Of a stretch of 64,000 bases of DNA, positions 43,871 through 53,418 are shown piece after piece (the first letter of the stretch is position 1; each line of letters starts with the position of its first letter). Where the stretch lies: the NCBI GenBank assembly GCA_018697195.1, contig CM031857.1:52969471-53033470 (forward strand), given 5' to 3'. Below the pieces are notes generated by a model. It was not told where the DNA came from. It worked only from the letters and a program-made list of their open reading frames with translations, and did no database searches. Position numbers and translations under genes: made by a program. The DNA comes from Certhia americana (Eukaryota; Chordata; Aves; Passeriformes; Certhiidae).

Positions 43871-44510
43871 CCCCCTCCCTCTCCTCTCCTCCCTCTCCTC
43901 TCTCTCCTCTCCTCTCCTCTCCTCTCATCTCCTCCAATCCTCTCCTCTCCTCTCCTCTTCCTCCTCCTCTCCTCTCCTCTCCTCTCCTTCCGCTCCTCTC
44001 CCTCCTCTCTCCTCTCCTCTCCTCCCTCTCCTCTCCTCGTCTCCTCTCCTCGCCTCCTCCTCGCCCTCTCCGCTCCCTCGTTCCTCTCCTCTCCTCTCCT
44101 CTCACGCCTCTCCTCTCCTCATCCTCCGTCCCTCTCCGCCTCTCCTCTCCTCTCCTCTCCTCTCCTCTCCTCTCCTCTCTCGAACTCGTCCTCTCCTTCG
44201 ACTCTCCTCTCCTGAACTCTCCTCTCCTCGAACTCTCCTCTCCTCTCCTCGAACTCTCCTCGAACGCTCCTCTCCTCGAACTCTCCCTCCTCTAACTCTC
44301 CTCACTCTCCTCCTCGAACTCTCCCGACTCTCTCTCCTCGACCCTCTTCTCCTGAACTCTCCCCTCCTCGAACTGCCTCGAACTCGTCTCCTCTCCTCGA
44401 ACGCTCCTCAAACTCTGCCTCGACTCTCCTCGAACTCTCCTCTCCTCAAATCTCTCTCTCTCCTCGAACTCTCCATCTCCGCTCGAACTTCCTCTCCTCG
44501 CACTCTTTTC
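43871..44510 (+). repeat. CTCTC/TCTCC pentamer array (left copy)
   Basis: About 640 bp of homopyrimidine sequence built on a 5-bp TCTCC unit. The first half is nearly pure. From about 44180 on it is broken at intervals by TCGAA (tcctcgaactctcc-type units). The minus strand is a GGAGA purine run. Long Ser/Leu/Pro- or Arg/Glu/Gly-rich frames across it are artefacts of the repeat. Confidence 0.95.
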
Positions 44511-44685
44511 CGTTCTCAACCATGACAGCAATGTTTCCTAGTCTGCCCCATTCACAAACACCTCTGCAAATACACCTGATTATCACATTTCTCTTTTTCT
44601 TATGACATGAGCTTTTTTGATCCTTATTCATAAATTTCATCACTAGCTGTGCACAAGCAAGCCGATAATGGAATATTAATGATGT

Positions 44686-44851
44686 CACCTCAAGGTATGA
44701 AATTCAGAGGCCTTTTGATAATCGTTTGCTGTCATCCATCTACCAGTTACCTTCCCCATTTTGAGCAGGAAAAAATTCTTGTCAACTTTGTTCTCAAGCA
44801 AAAGGAAAAATTATCTAACATAGGAAAATACACCCGTGCTGAAGCTCAAAA
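44686..44851 (+). pseudogene. GUCY1B2: GUCY1B2 pseudo-exon, HNOBA/PAS middle
   Basis: One frame reads SFAVIHLPVTFPILSRKKFL, fitting the family's YFSIIHPQVTFNIFSICKFI. After a frameshift it reads NFVLKQKEKL (family QFVLKTRREM). After another it reads TPVLKLK (family RTTLKLQ) just before a gtatct donor. Upstream stops TGA and TAA fall where the family has a charged loop. Confidence 0.75.
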
Positions 44852-45503
44852 GTATCTTTTGCTTGGTCTTTGTGGAAGAAAATCAGAGAGGGAAGATAAA
44901 AAAAAGTACCACAACAAACCAAACACACAAATCCACCAACAAAGATTATGCAACTAAGATTATTTATGAATATGTGTTTTATAGCAACTCAACATATTAT
45001 CCAGAATAGCAGTCTTCTCTCTGGGATCAGTTTTTTTTCCAGTTAGCAACCTCCCATCCCAAGCACCTGAGATCCTAAATTTAATTTTCTGGGATTATAT
45101 GAGTTTTTTTTTGCATTGTTTCTTTACATTGTCCTGGCAGGGTCCCAGTGAAAACTTTAGGTTCCTGCTTCATGGGAGACCAAGAAAAGTTGCAATGAAC
45201 ACATTAAAAAAAGCTTTTCATTAGTGCATCCTTACCAATGAGGTTAGCTCTACTTTTGTTCTTCTTTTGGAACATCTTGTCCATGTCTCCATGAAATGAA
45301 GCTGTCGATTTAACATGTCTGGAAAACCTCCAAGTGTCTTTGATTCTCTCTATGACACAAGTCCTGTGTTTTATTGTGTAATAGGGCAGGGACTGGAGCT
45401 CATGGTGGCCGCAAGATAGGATTTGTTTTCTAGAAAGCCTTTTGTATGTACGATCTTCCTAGATGGCTGGATATGGTCTTATTTCTATTCTGGTGGCCAG
45501 GGT

Positions 45504-46249
45504 NNNNNNNNNNNNNNNNNNNNNNNNNNNNNNNNNNNNNNNNNNNNNNNNNNNNNNNNNNNNNNNNNNNNNNNNNNNNNNNNNNNNNNNNNNNNNNNNN
45601 NNNNNNNNNNNNNNNNNNNNNNNNNNNNNNNNNNNNNNNNNNNNNNNNNNNNNNNNNNNNNNNNNNNNNNNNNNNNNNNNNNNNNNNNNNNNNNNNNNNN
45701 NNNNNNNNNNNNNNNNNNNNNNNNNNNNNNNNNNNNNNNNNNNNNNNNNNNNNNNNNNNNNNNNNNNNNNNNNNNNNNNNNNNNNNNNNNNNNNNNNNNN
45801 NNNNNNNNNNNNNNNNNNNNNNNNNNNNNNNNNNNNNNNNNNNNNNNNNNNNNNNNNNNNNNNNNNNNNNNNNNNNNNNNNNNNNNNNNNNNNNNNNNNN
45901 NNNNNNNNNNNNNNNNNNNNNNNNNNNNNNNNNNNNNNNNNNNNNNNNNNNNNNNNNNNNNNNNNNNNNNNNNNNNNNNNNNNNNNNNNNNNNNNNNNNN
46001 NNNNNNNNNNNNNNNNNNNNNNNNNNNNNNNNNNNNNNNNNNNNNNNNNNNNNNNNNNNNNNNNNNNNNNNNNNNNNNNNNNNNNNNNNNNNNNNNNNNN
46101 NNNNNNNNNNNNNNNNNNNNNNNNNNNNNNNNNNNNNNNNNNNNNNNNNNNNNNNNNNNNNNNNNNNNNNNNNNNNNNNNNNNNNNNNNNNNNNNNNNNN
46201 NNNNNNNNNNNNNNNNNNNNNNNNNNNNNNNNNNNNNNNNNNNNNNNNN
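45504..46249. other. Assembly gap (746 N)
   Basis: An unbroken run of N. The open frames that cross it are meaningless. The sequence left of the gap continues naturally into the sequence after 49889 (ctggtggccaggg at 45490-45502 against ctgtggccaggtgcagcagc at 49880-49898). The true distance may therefore be close to zero. Confidence 0.99.
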
Positions 46250-46509
46250 AAGTTTCTTGTCTAAATGACAGCCAGACCATGATACACAGTGAGTTATTTG
46301 ATTTGGTTGTCGTAGAACTTTTTTGTAACTCAGTTTGTGGTGCATTGGGTTATACTTTTCAGGAAAATATGTATTCGGGATCCCCCTTCATTTCTTTCAA
46401 TTATTTTGTGTACATTTGTCTGAAGGAGTGGTTTTTCAGCAGTTATATAATTGCTGTGATTTGCTTATACAGCTAAAGGGGAGACAAGATGGTCCCGTTG
46501 AGCTTCCAG

Positions 46510-46626
46510 AGAAGTGCCTGAAGTAAAAATGCTAAACACCTCTTGATAACGTGGCAGATGAGGACATTGATGTCTCGCGAATGACAATGAAGGGAAGAAA
46601 CTATTTATCTTTGTCAGATGGCAATT
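46510..46626 (+). pseudogene. GUCY1B2: Repeat of the GUCY1B2 HNOB-end pseudo-exon
   Basis: Indel-rich counterpart of 42200-42325. The acceptor agcttccag, the 'gacattgatgtct' block and 'ctatttatctttgtcag' are all present. Probably an assembly duplicate. Confidence 0.55.
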
Positions 46627-46627
46627 C

Positions 46628-46739
46628 TCGTCTTTTTTCTTTTTTTTTTAGTTTTTTTTTTGTTTTGGTATTTTTGTTTTTTCTTTTTTGTTTTGTTTTT
46701 CTTTTTTTTTTTTTTTTTTTTGTTTTGTTTTCTTTTTTC
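46628..46739 (+). repeat. T-rich insert present only in the right copy
   Basis: About 112 bp, almost entirely T with scattered C and G, splits the sequence gcaattc|cacaagttttag that is continuous at 42313-42331. There is no target-site duplication that I can see. It may be a read artefact or, less likely, a haplotype difference. Confidence 0.85.
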
Positions 46740-47561
46740 CACAAGTTTTAGATAAAGCCCGGCTGGTGGCGCCTACTACACCCACTAGTGTTTATACACA
46801 CACAGGACGTATGCATACAACTGGCTAGAGGAGACACACCAGATTTCAAGGACATTGATCTAGAAACGTGCCAGAATTCATGTACAGTATATATTTCTAT
46901 TCATTCCAGATGTGATGCGTTCAGGGTTTTTTGGTGTTGACTGTCTTTGGCTTCTTTTTTCTTTTTGACTATTCCACCCCTCAGCACGAATTTTGATAGG
47001 CTGTGGTATCCAAAATACATGCCATTCTACAAACCTACATGAACATGCAAGTATTGCTTTTAGTGTCATGGGAATATTAAGATGAAGGTGACTATTCATC
47101 TGCAAGTCACTGGAGGAGGTAGTCTCCAGTGTTACACAAAGAAGTTTTGTATTAGCAGAAAAACCCCACATTTACGTTATTATGTGCAGGATCTTTGCTG
47201 TCCACCATTTCACAAACTGGTTTCTGGACTTACTACAACTCAGAAACAGTTTCAATTCCACATAAAAATATCCCATTTGAAAAATGTGAGAAAGTTTTTA
47301 CCAAAAAGTTTTTGTTAAGAAATTTTTTTGTGGCAAAATGTGACAAATTTTTTCTGTTAATCAGTTGAGGTTTGTGCAAGTTATTACAGATAAAGAAAGT
47401 TTCTGAGGTACAAGAACGGAAAAGACATCAAGACTTCAACAAGGCCTTTTTTTTTTAACATCCTTTATGCCTCTTCAAAATCCTTTCCGTGGTCTTGGTG
47501 TCTCTTTTGTCTTATTATATTCTTTTACTGTAACTGTTGTAATTCTACTTCCTGTCTTCAG

Positions 47562-47690
47562 AGAAGCTTGGGGCTGAAGATAGAAGATTTTGCTGATGCA
47601 TTTGATTACACGTCTGTGTTTGATGAAGCGTAGCGCAGTTATATTTGGTTAACATCGGACTTAAAGAAACAAGCTATGGGCTGGCTCCTT
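47562..47690 (+). pseudogene. GUCY1B2: Repeat of the GUCY1B2 FCNAF pseudo-exon
   Basis: Counterpart of 43159-43285 after the acceptor ctgtcttcag. It carries extra indels inside the F-C-x-A-F and F-D-E-A parts. Probably an assembly duplicate. Confidence 0.65.
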
Positions 47691-48278
47691 TTCTGACCCC
47701 AAGTGACCAATCCTATTGTGAAAATGATGCCACTCATTTTTACCTCATGTTGGAAATTGAAGAACCACCACATTGACAGTTGCTGCTTGCATTAATGTAC
47801 CTGGGAAAAGGAAAATCAAGCTTAGACAGCATTCCTAAAATGAGATGTATTCATGGCGTAGGAGAATGGAGCTCTTCCTCTTCACATTAATATTTCCAAG
47901 GGAAGGGGCTGGAGTGTTGACAGATGTCACAGGTGGCTGTGGAGTTCACAAATCTGTTAGAGGATTAAGTTCAGAAGTTAAGGATTTGTTTGGCTGAGGA
48001 CCCCTTACAGTCAGTGGGGAGAGGAAGACTCAGAACATCCTCTTCAGATGGTTTAGAACTCAGAGTTTTTCAATTGCCTATCTTCATCTATTGATACAAA
48101 GGGAACTTAGGGGAGACCTTTGTCCTTACATTGTTATGAAGTCCCTCATTTAGCGTTTTAATGTGTCATGAACAGTATGATAAAAACATTGGTGTCCTGA
48201 GGCTTTCATCAAGACAATAGTATCAGCAGGGCCCTTCTACAAAGTGGGGATGCAAAACAGGGTTGCACGTCATTTCAG

Positions 48279-48888
48279 CCTCCTCTCCTCTCCTCTCCTA
48301 TCCTCTCCTCTCCTTCCCTCCTCTCCTCTCTTCATCCTTCCTCTCCTCTCCATCTCTCTCCTCTCCTCTCCTTACTCTCTCTCTTCCTCTCCTTCTCCTC
48401 TCCTATCCTCTCCTCTCCTCTCCCTCTCCTCTCTCTCTCTCCTCTCCTTCCTCTCCTCTCCTCTCTCTCCTCTCCTTCTCTCTTTCCTTCCTTCCTCCTT
48501 CATCCTCTCCCTCCTGTCCTCTCCTTCCTTCCTTCTTCCTCTCATATCCTCTCCTATACTCTCCTCTCTCTCTCTCCTCCTCTCTCCTCTCCTTCCTCTC
48601 CTCTACTCATCCTCTCTCTCCTCTCCTCTCCTCTCCTCTCCGAAAACCTCCTCTCCTCTCCTCGCCTCTCTCTCCTCTCACTCTCCTCTCCTTCTATCCT
48701 TCCTCTCCTCTCCTCTCCTCTCTCGCCTCTCTCTCCTTCATCCCTCTCCTCTCTCTCTCTCATCTTCCTGAGACTCTCCGCTCTCTCTCTCCTGATCCTT
48801 CCTCTCCTCCGAGTCCTCTCATCGAAATCTCCTCGAAATCTCCTCGAAATCTCTCCCTCTCCTCGAACTCTCTCTCTCGAACTCTTTC
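48279..48888 (+). repeat. CTCTC/TCTCC pentamer array (right copy)
   Basis: Counterpart of 43871-44510, about 610 bp, with more CTTCC and TCAT interruptions. It has the same TCGAA-containing units at its 3' end (tcctcgaactctctctctcg). Frames of up to 218 codons inside it are low-complexity artefacts. Confidence 0.95.
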
Positions 48889-49069
48889 CTTTTCTCACCA
48901 TGACATCAATGTTTCCTAGTCTGCCCCATTCACGCACATCTGCAAATACACACTGTCATTGGATCACATTTCTTATGAAATAGAGCTTTTTTGATCCTTA
49001 TTCATAAATTTCATTCACTCAGCTGTGCAACAAGCAAGCAGATATGAATATTAATGAGTTCACATCAAA

Positions 49070-49238
49070 GGTATGAAATTCAGAGGCCTGTTTAGATAAA
49101 TAGTTTGCTGTCATCCATCTACCAGTTACCTTCCCCATTTTGAGCAGGAAAAAATGTATTGTCAACTTTGTTCTCAAAGCAAAAGGAAAAAATTAATCTA
49201 ACATAGGGAGAAATACACCCTGTGCTGAAGCTCAGAAG
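49070..49238 (+). pseudogene. GUCY1B2: Repeat of the GUCY1B2 HNOBA pseudo-exon
   Basis: Counterpart of 44686-44851, with the same 'atccatctaccagttacctt' core and ctgaagctcagaagtatct donor region but additional one-base indels. Probably an assembly duplicate. Confidence 0.65.
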
Positions 49239-50251
49239 TATCTTTTTGCTTGTGTCTTTGTGGAAGAAATCAGAGAGAGGAGAAGATAAAAAAAAGTACC
49301 ACAACAAAACCAAACAACACAAATCCAACAAACAAAAAGATTAGGCAACTGAAGATTTTATGAATATGTGTTTTATATGAACTCACATATTATACAGAAT
49401 ATCAGCTCTTCTGGGGATTTTTTTTCCAGTTAGCAACCTCCATTCCCAAGCACCTGAGATCCTAAATGTAATTTTCTGGTATGATATGAGTTTTTTTCAT
49501 TGTTTCTTTACATTGTCATGGCAGGTCCCAGTGAAAACTTTAGTTCTGACTTCATTGGAGACCAAGAAAAGTTGCAAATGAACACATTAAAAAAGCTTTT
49601 CATTAGTGCATCATTACAAATGAGGTTAGCTCTACTTTTGTTCTTCTTTTGGAACATCTTGTCCATGTCTCCATGAAAATGACAGCTGTTGATTTAAATG
49701 TCTGGAAAACCTTCCAAGTGTCTTTGATTCTCATCTATGAAACAAGTCCTGTTTTTATTGTGTAATAGGGCAGGGACTGGAGATAAAGGGTGGCAGCAAG
49801 GATAGGATTTGTTTTCTAGAAAGTCTTTTGTATGTACAGAGCTCTTCCTAGATGGCTGGATATGGTCTTATTCTATTCTGTGGCCAGGTGCAGCAGCCAG
49901 ATTCCTAAGGGAGTTGATTGTCTACTTTTAGAGAGTATAGTAGAAAAAATTAGAGAATAGAGTGTCTCCAATGAATGAGGTATAGCTCTCTCTGTGGGGG
50001 AGTGTGACCAGCTGAAGATGCAGCTGTACCCCAGCCTGTGCAGGAGGCTTTCCTCAGTTTTTTATACTACCCTGTTACCTCAGCTTTCCTTCCAAAGAGT
50101 CTTGGGATAAGTTCCAATAGATGTGCCTAAATAATATTAAGCATAGCTAGATTGAGTTGGTTCTATGACACTTTAATCCATGGGTTGGGAAGATTTGAAG
50201 GACAAAAATGTCTGTGTTAATAATGTCATTGACTCATACTTTTATTTAAAG

Positions 50252-50559
50252 GATAATCTGGGATGATCTGGGTGGAGTTCATGCAATGCAGGATGCACTT
50301 ATGCTCCCTCAAGATTTGCAGCTTGGTGTAACAAGAGGAGCTGAAGGTGAAATTCTCTGACACTGCATCTCATGGTTCGGCAAAGAAAACCCCCTTATTG
50401 TAATGAACCAGTGGCACTTGGCAGATACAGAGTTTTCTAACCATCTGGAGAAGAAGAATGGAAGAGGTCCAAGAATTTGGAGGCTGAAAAGACAGAGAAT
50501 GTTCTGTATGCCATGCTGCCAAAACACATTAGATTAAGGAAGCTTAAGGAATCAACTTG
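50252..50559 (+). pseudogene. GUCY1B2: GUCY1B2 pseudo-exon, coiled coil and cyclase start
   Basis: The clearest of the remnants. GMIWVEF..C..HLCSLKICSL runs to TAA at 50329-50331. QEELKVKFSDTASHGSAKK follows, then a frameshift to PLIVMNQWHLADTEFSNHLEKK, then another frameshift to EAEKTENVLYAMLPKHI. These track the family's GQMIWMES..YLCSPKLRSL, EELNMHLSDIAPHD, DLILLNQQRLAEIELSNQLERK and KKTETLLYAMLPEHV. A donor-like gtgcct follows. This exon lies outside the duplicated zone, so its defects are not gap artefacts. Confidence 0.9.
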
Positions 50560-51528
50560 GTGCCTTCCTTGGAGGTTCCTTCCTCATCCTCTCCTTCTCC
50601 ATATATATATGATCTTAAACTTTGCAGCTCTCTTTGTAACAGTGCATTTACCAGAGCAGTTTCAAGGTATTCTTTTTCTCCAGATGATGAATTACAACAC
50701 CCAGGGCATACAAACATCATCAGGGACACTTGCAGCTATGATGATGGGGAACAGATGGCTGCACATCAAGAACAGGCCTTGCCTGGGAACTCCACCTAGA
50801 AGAGTTGCATCATAAATTTAAGCCTGATACCACTGATACAAAGATTTTTAAAAGAGAACCCTGTTATGAAGAGGTAAATGTAGAAGTAGATAGTTTGTAG
50901 CAGGAAAGAAGGGTATTTCTGGCATGTGTGTTTTCTGATCTTCAACCTAGAATATACCAGCTCAGCAAAGTCCCATACAACACCTGTTAAACAAGCCCTT
51001 TTTAACCACTGCAGCTAGAGGTATCTGACTGCTTCTTGCTTAGCACACAACAATTTACTGCCCTGTGCATGTGTTTATAATTCTGAACTTCAGCGTGTCT
51101 GCACAAAATGGTGATGGTGAATTTGGAGTTAATGCTGCAAATTTCTGCCTTTAGCATGAGGTCCCCTGTTGTGGTTCTGGGCACTTGCACTTCTTCAGGC
51201 AAATCCAATCTATAAACAGATGCAAAAACAGAAGTGACCCAAATTCTGTCCAATATGGTAAGGATATTAGAATACTCAGGCTGAGATGTCAAAAGAGACT
51301 TTGAAGGGAGATGTCCATACTTCAATCAGTGTAATTCCAGTACCAAACAGGGAAAGATGTGAATCTTTCCTATCCTTACAGAAATCTTTTCTTCAGCTGT
51401 CAAATTCATTAATAAAATTTTGACAAGTTACAGAAATCTGTTGTCAAAGTCTATTACTGACCTAGTCAAACAAGAATAGAAGACTTCATGGAGAAATGTA
51501 CATCTAAGTGCTGACTTCTTCCTCATGA

Positions 51529-51675
51529 GAATTTGATTCCTGCACAGTACTCTTCAATGATGTTATGACAATCACAAATATCTATTCTGTCTGGGAGCCC
51601 TTCCAAACAGTGGATATGATGAATTTAATGTATTCTAAGCTTGGTCGATTTGACAATGGCCATCAAATTTATAAA
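51529..51675 (+). pseudogene. GUCY1B2: GUCY1B2 pseudo-exon, catalytic domain (open)
   Basis: Open over 49 codons: EFDSCTVLFNDVMTITNIY, WEPFQTV, MNLMYSKLGRFDNG, QIYK, then the donor gtaaat. It follows the family's EFKSCTILFSDVVTFTNIC, CEPIQIV, LNSMYSKFDRL and AVYK. The FSD motif, whose Asp binds catalytic metal in class III cyclases, reads F-N-D here. A TGA precedes it in frame where the family has Gly. Confidence 0.88.
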
Positions 51676-52210
51676 GTAAATGTTTCCATTATTGTTTTCT
51701 TTGGTTGGTGACGCTTTTGTGTGTGTATTTTGTTTGCTTGGGTTGGGTTTATGATGAGCTTTCTTCCATCTAACCCAGCAGAACCTGATGTCATCACAGG
51801 AAGTGAAACTGGCTGGAACTGTTGGGTGTACAGAGTTCCTTCAGAACTTCAAACGTAAGTTCTTGTAAATATTCTTTCACTCCTTTCAATTCTTTGAGAT
51901 AAGACTTCAGAGACTTTGTCTTGAATGTCCCTTTCTCTCTTATATATTAAAAAAACCCCAACAAACTAAAACTTTGTCATTGGGAAATTTTTGAAGTTAT
52001 ACTAAAAAAAATTGCTTGTCCATGTAAGCGATAACTACTTATCCTTTCAATGGCTGACACCCAGACCTTCAATGGCAATGGAAACATTCAGCACATCCTA
52101 AGACTGGGACATTGTCTGAGTCCATCTCACCCCTATGTGAGCTTTACCATTAACTTCAATGGGTCATAGGGATTGGGCATTTCTTGACTGTAGAATCTCC
52201 TGCTGTTCAG

Positions 52211-52347
52211 ATGAAACAGTAGGAGATGATTGTTGGAGGCATTACAGTCCCCATCACCAACCATGCATGAAGAGCAGCCAATCTTGCATTTGGCATGAGA
52301 ATTGCCTAAAAGGGGTCATGAACCCCATGGCTGAAGAGCTCAATCAG
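52211..52347 (+). pseudogene. GUCY1B2: GUCY1B2 pseudo-exon, catalytic core (broken)
   Basis: After the acceptor cctgctgttcag it reads D-E-T-V-G-D in one frame. The residues equivalent to A-Y are lost, and another frame gives MIVGGITVPITNHA, TGA (52268), RAANLAFGMRIA, TAA (52307). After a one-base loss it reads VMNPMAEELNQ. The family reads VETIGDAYMVVGG.PVPI.NHA.RVANFALGMRI.AKEV.NPVTGEP. The expected donor is CAG|GGAGGT, a GT-to-GG change. Confidence 0.9.
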
Positions 52348-53261
52348 GGAGGTGTGACTGGATTTTTGTTTTGGAAAGATGCTATATACCAGCAGATATT
52401 TAAGCAGGATTTCAATTTCCAGTGAATGTCAATATACTTGCACTTCAGGCTGATATTCATATGTAATGAATGCTATGCTGAATTCAGGCTGTGGGACTCT
52501 TATTTTGCAGCAGGAACAACTTTGCAGTTCAGAATGTAATAATGCAACAAAACATGCCTTTAACCACAGCCAAGCAGTCAGTTCACTAACAATTTAGAGA
52601 AACAAGCACTCAGAAATAAATTCTGTCTTTATTGGTGTATGTGCTTAGGGATAACCAGAAAGTCATTTAATAGCTCATGCACAGACACAAAATAATTGAT
52701 GTAATGATTTATTTTGCACTTGCTTTTTGCTTGCAAGAGCTACTTATACAAGAACACATTAAATTTCTCATTGAAAATATGCAATTTTACAGTTCTTCAT
52801 CAGCCAGCTATAAAAGCATAACATTAATTGCATAAACACAGAAGGTTGACTTTAGCATGCTGGGTTGTAAGGAAGAGAGAATAGCCTGATGGAGACAAGT
52901 TCAAAATTATATCTTTCATGAGTGCCCTGGGGCTGTAATCCCTTCTCCTCTTCTGCCAATTGCTATCACAGGATTGACAGCCAGAAGACAATAGGAAAAC
53001 AACTAAGGTGCCACATCCTCAGTCTCTTCCCCTTACAAACACTATCCTCCTTGTCATTAGCCCAAGGCTATATATTTGTTTCTCCAAGGAAATGCACAGG
53101 GTTCTGCAGAGGAGTAAGATGTTACTTAGGACCTAGAATGCTAAGTGGGGACCAGTCTGCTCAAGCTTTTGCAAGGCATGGCTGTTCATGAAGGTCTACT
53201 AAATATTCTAGGTAGAGACAATGAGAAGCTGATAAGATGTTTCCTTTTTGGTTCTTAACAG

Positions 53262-53418
53262 CTGATCATAGTTGGGATCTGCTCTGGACCAGTGCTTGCT
53301 GGGGCAGGTGATGAGAAAATGCTGAAAGTGCCGTTTGTTGGAGACACTGTCAACATAGCTTGCTAAAGAGAAAGTCACAGTCTTCCAGGAGTACCCACCT
53401 CAGCTCAGCAGCTTTTCA
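53262..53418 (+). pseudogene. GUCY1B2: GUCY1B2 pseudo-exon, catalytic domain end
   Basis: After the acceptor ttggttcttaacag it reads LIIVGICSGPVLAGAGDEKM, then PFVGDTVNIAC, TAA (53364-53366), RESHSLPGVPTSAQQL, and a good gtaagg donor. It matches the family's QLRVGIHTGPVLAGVVGDKM, LFGDTVNTAS and RMESHGLP. The stop falls just before the Arg of the conserved N-x-x-S-R catalytic motif. Confidence 0.9.

Larger units (their letters stand above)
41926..45503 (+). repeat. Left copy of a 3.6-kb near-identical repeat at the gap
   Basis: This segment runs up to the N gap and is repeated base for base, apart from indels, at 46250-49889. Shared landmarks in the same order: 'cagccagaccatgatacaca' (41951/46270), 'gtattcgggatcccccttca' (42057/46373), the GUCY1B2 FCNAF exon, the CTCTC array, and 'gatggctggatatggtctta' (45461/49850). 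Differences are mostly single-base insertions and deletions on both sides. This pattern fits unpolished long-read extension of both gap edges better than a biological duplication. Confidence 0.92.
46250..49889 (+). repeat. Right copy of the 3.6-kb repeat at the gap
   Basis: Starts immediately after the gap and follows 41926-45503 in order throughout, with frequent one-base indels and one large T-rich insert (46628-46739). It repeats GUCY1B2 pseudo-exons at about 46510-46626, 47562-47690 and 49070-49238. It is more error-rich than the left copy. I regard it as an unmerged overlap, not as a second genomic copy. Confidence 0.9.
38432..53418 (+). pseudogene. GUCY1B2: GUCY1B2 unitary pseudogene (soluble guanylate cyclase beta-2)
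   Basis: At least nine collinear exon remnants match the soluble guanylate cyclase beta-2 subunit, in order: HNOB domain (38432, 39846, 42200), linker and HNOBA/PAS region (43159, 44686), coiled coil and start of the cyclase domain (50252), then the catalytic domain (51529, 52211, 53262). Several keep canonical splice acceptors and introns lie between them, so this is the decayed original gene and not a processed copy. Inactivating changes outside the poorly assembled zone include TAA at 38474, TAA at 50329 plus two frameshifts in that exon, TGA at 52268, TAA at 52307, a frameshift and a broken donor at 52348, and TAA at 53364. The functional protein makes cGMP from GTP. In mouse it marks a class of olfactory cells that sense low oxygen. 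In human the gene is also regarded as a pseudogene. Assignment is from remembered family sequence. Confidence 0.9.

Noticed and set aside
43768..44525. Ser/Leu/Pro-rich frames of 175-222 codons, and Arg/Glu/Gly-rich minus-strand frames
   Set aside because: They are translations of the TCTCC pentamer array. The same happens at 48244-48937.
45423..46476. Long open frames across the gap on both strands
   Set aside because: They consist almost wholly of N read as unknown residues.
50644..50760. Pieces reading FSPDD and HTNI, considered as the FSDVVTFTNI exon
   Set aside because: The true exon, open and much closer in sequence, is at 51529-51675.
51782..51845. Apparent exon with gtaagt donor reading E-T-G-W-N-C-W-V, considered as the GUCY1B2 VETIGDAYM exon
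   Set aside because: The real counterpart was found at 52211-52347, with much closer similarity and correct order.
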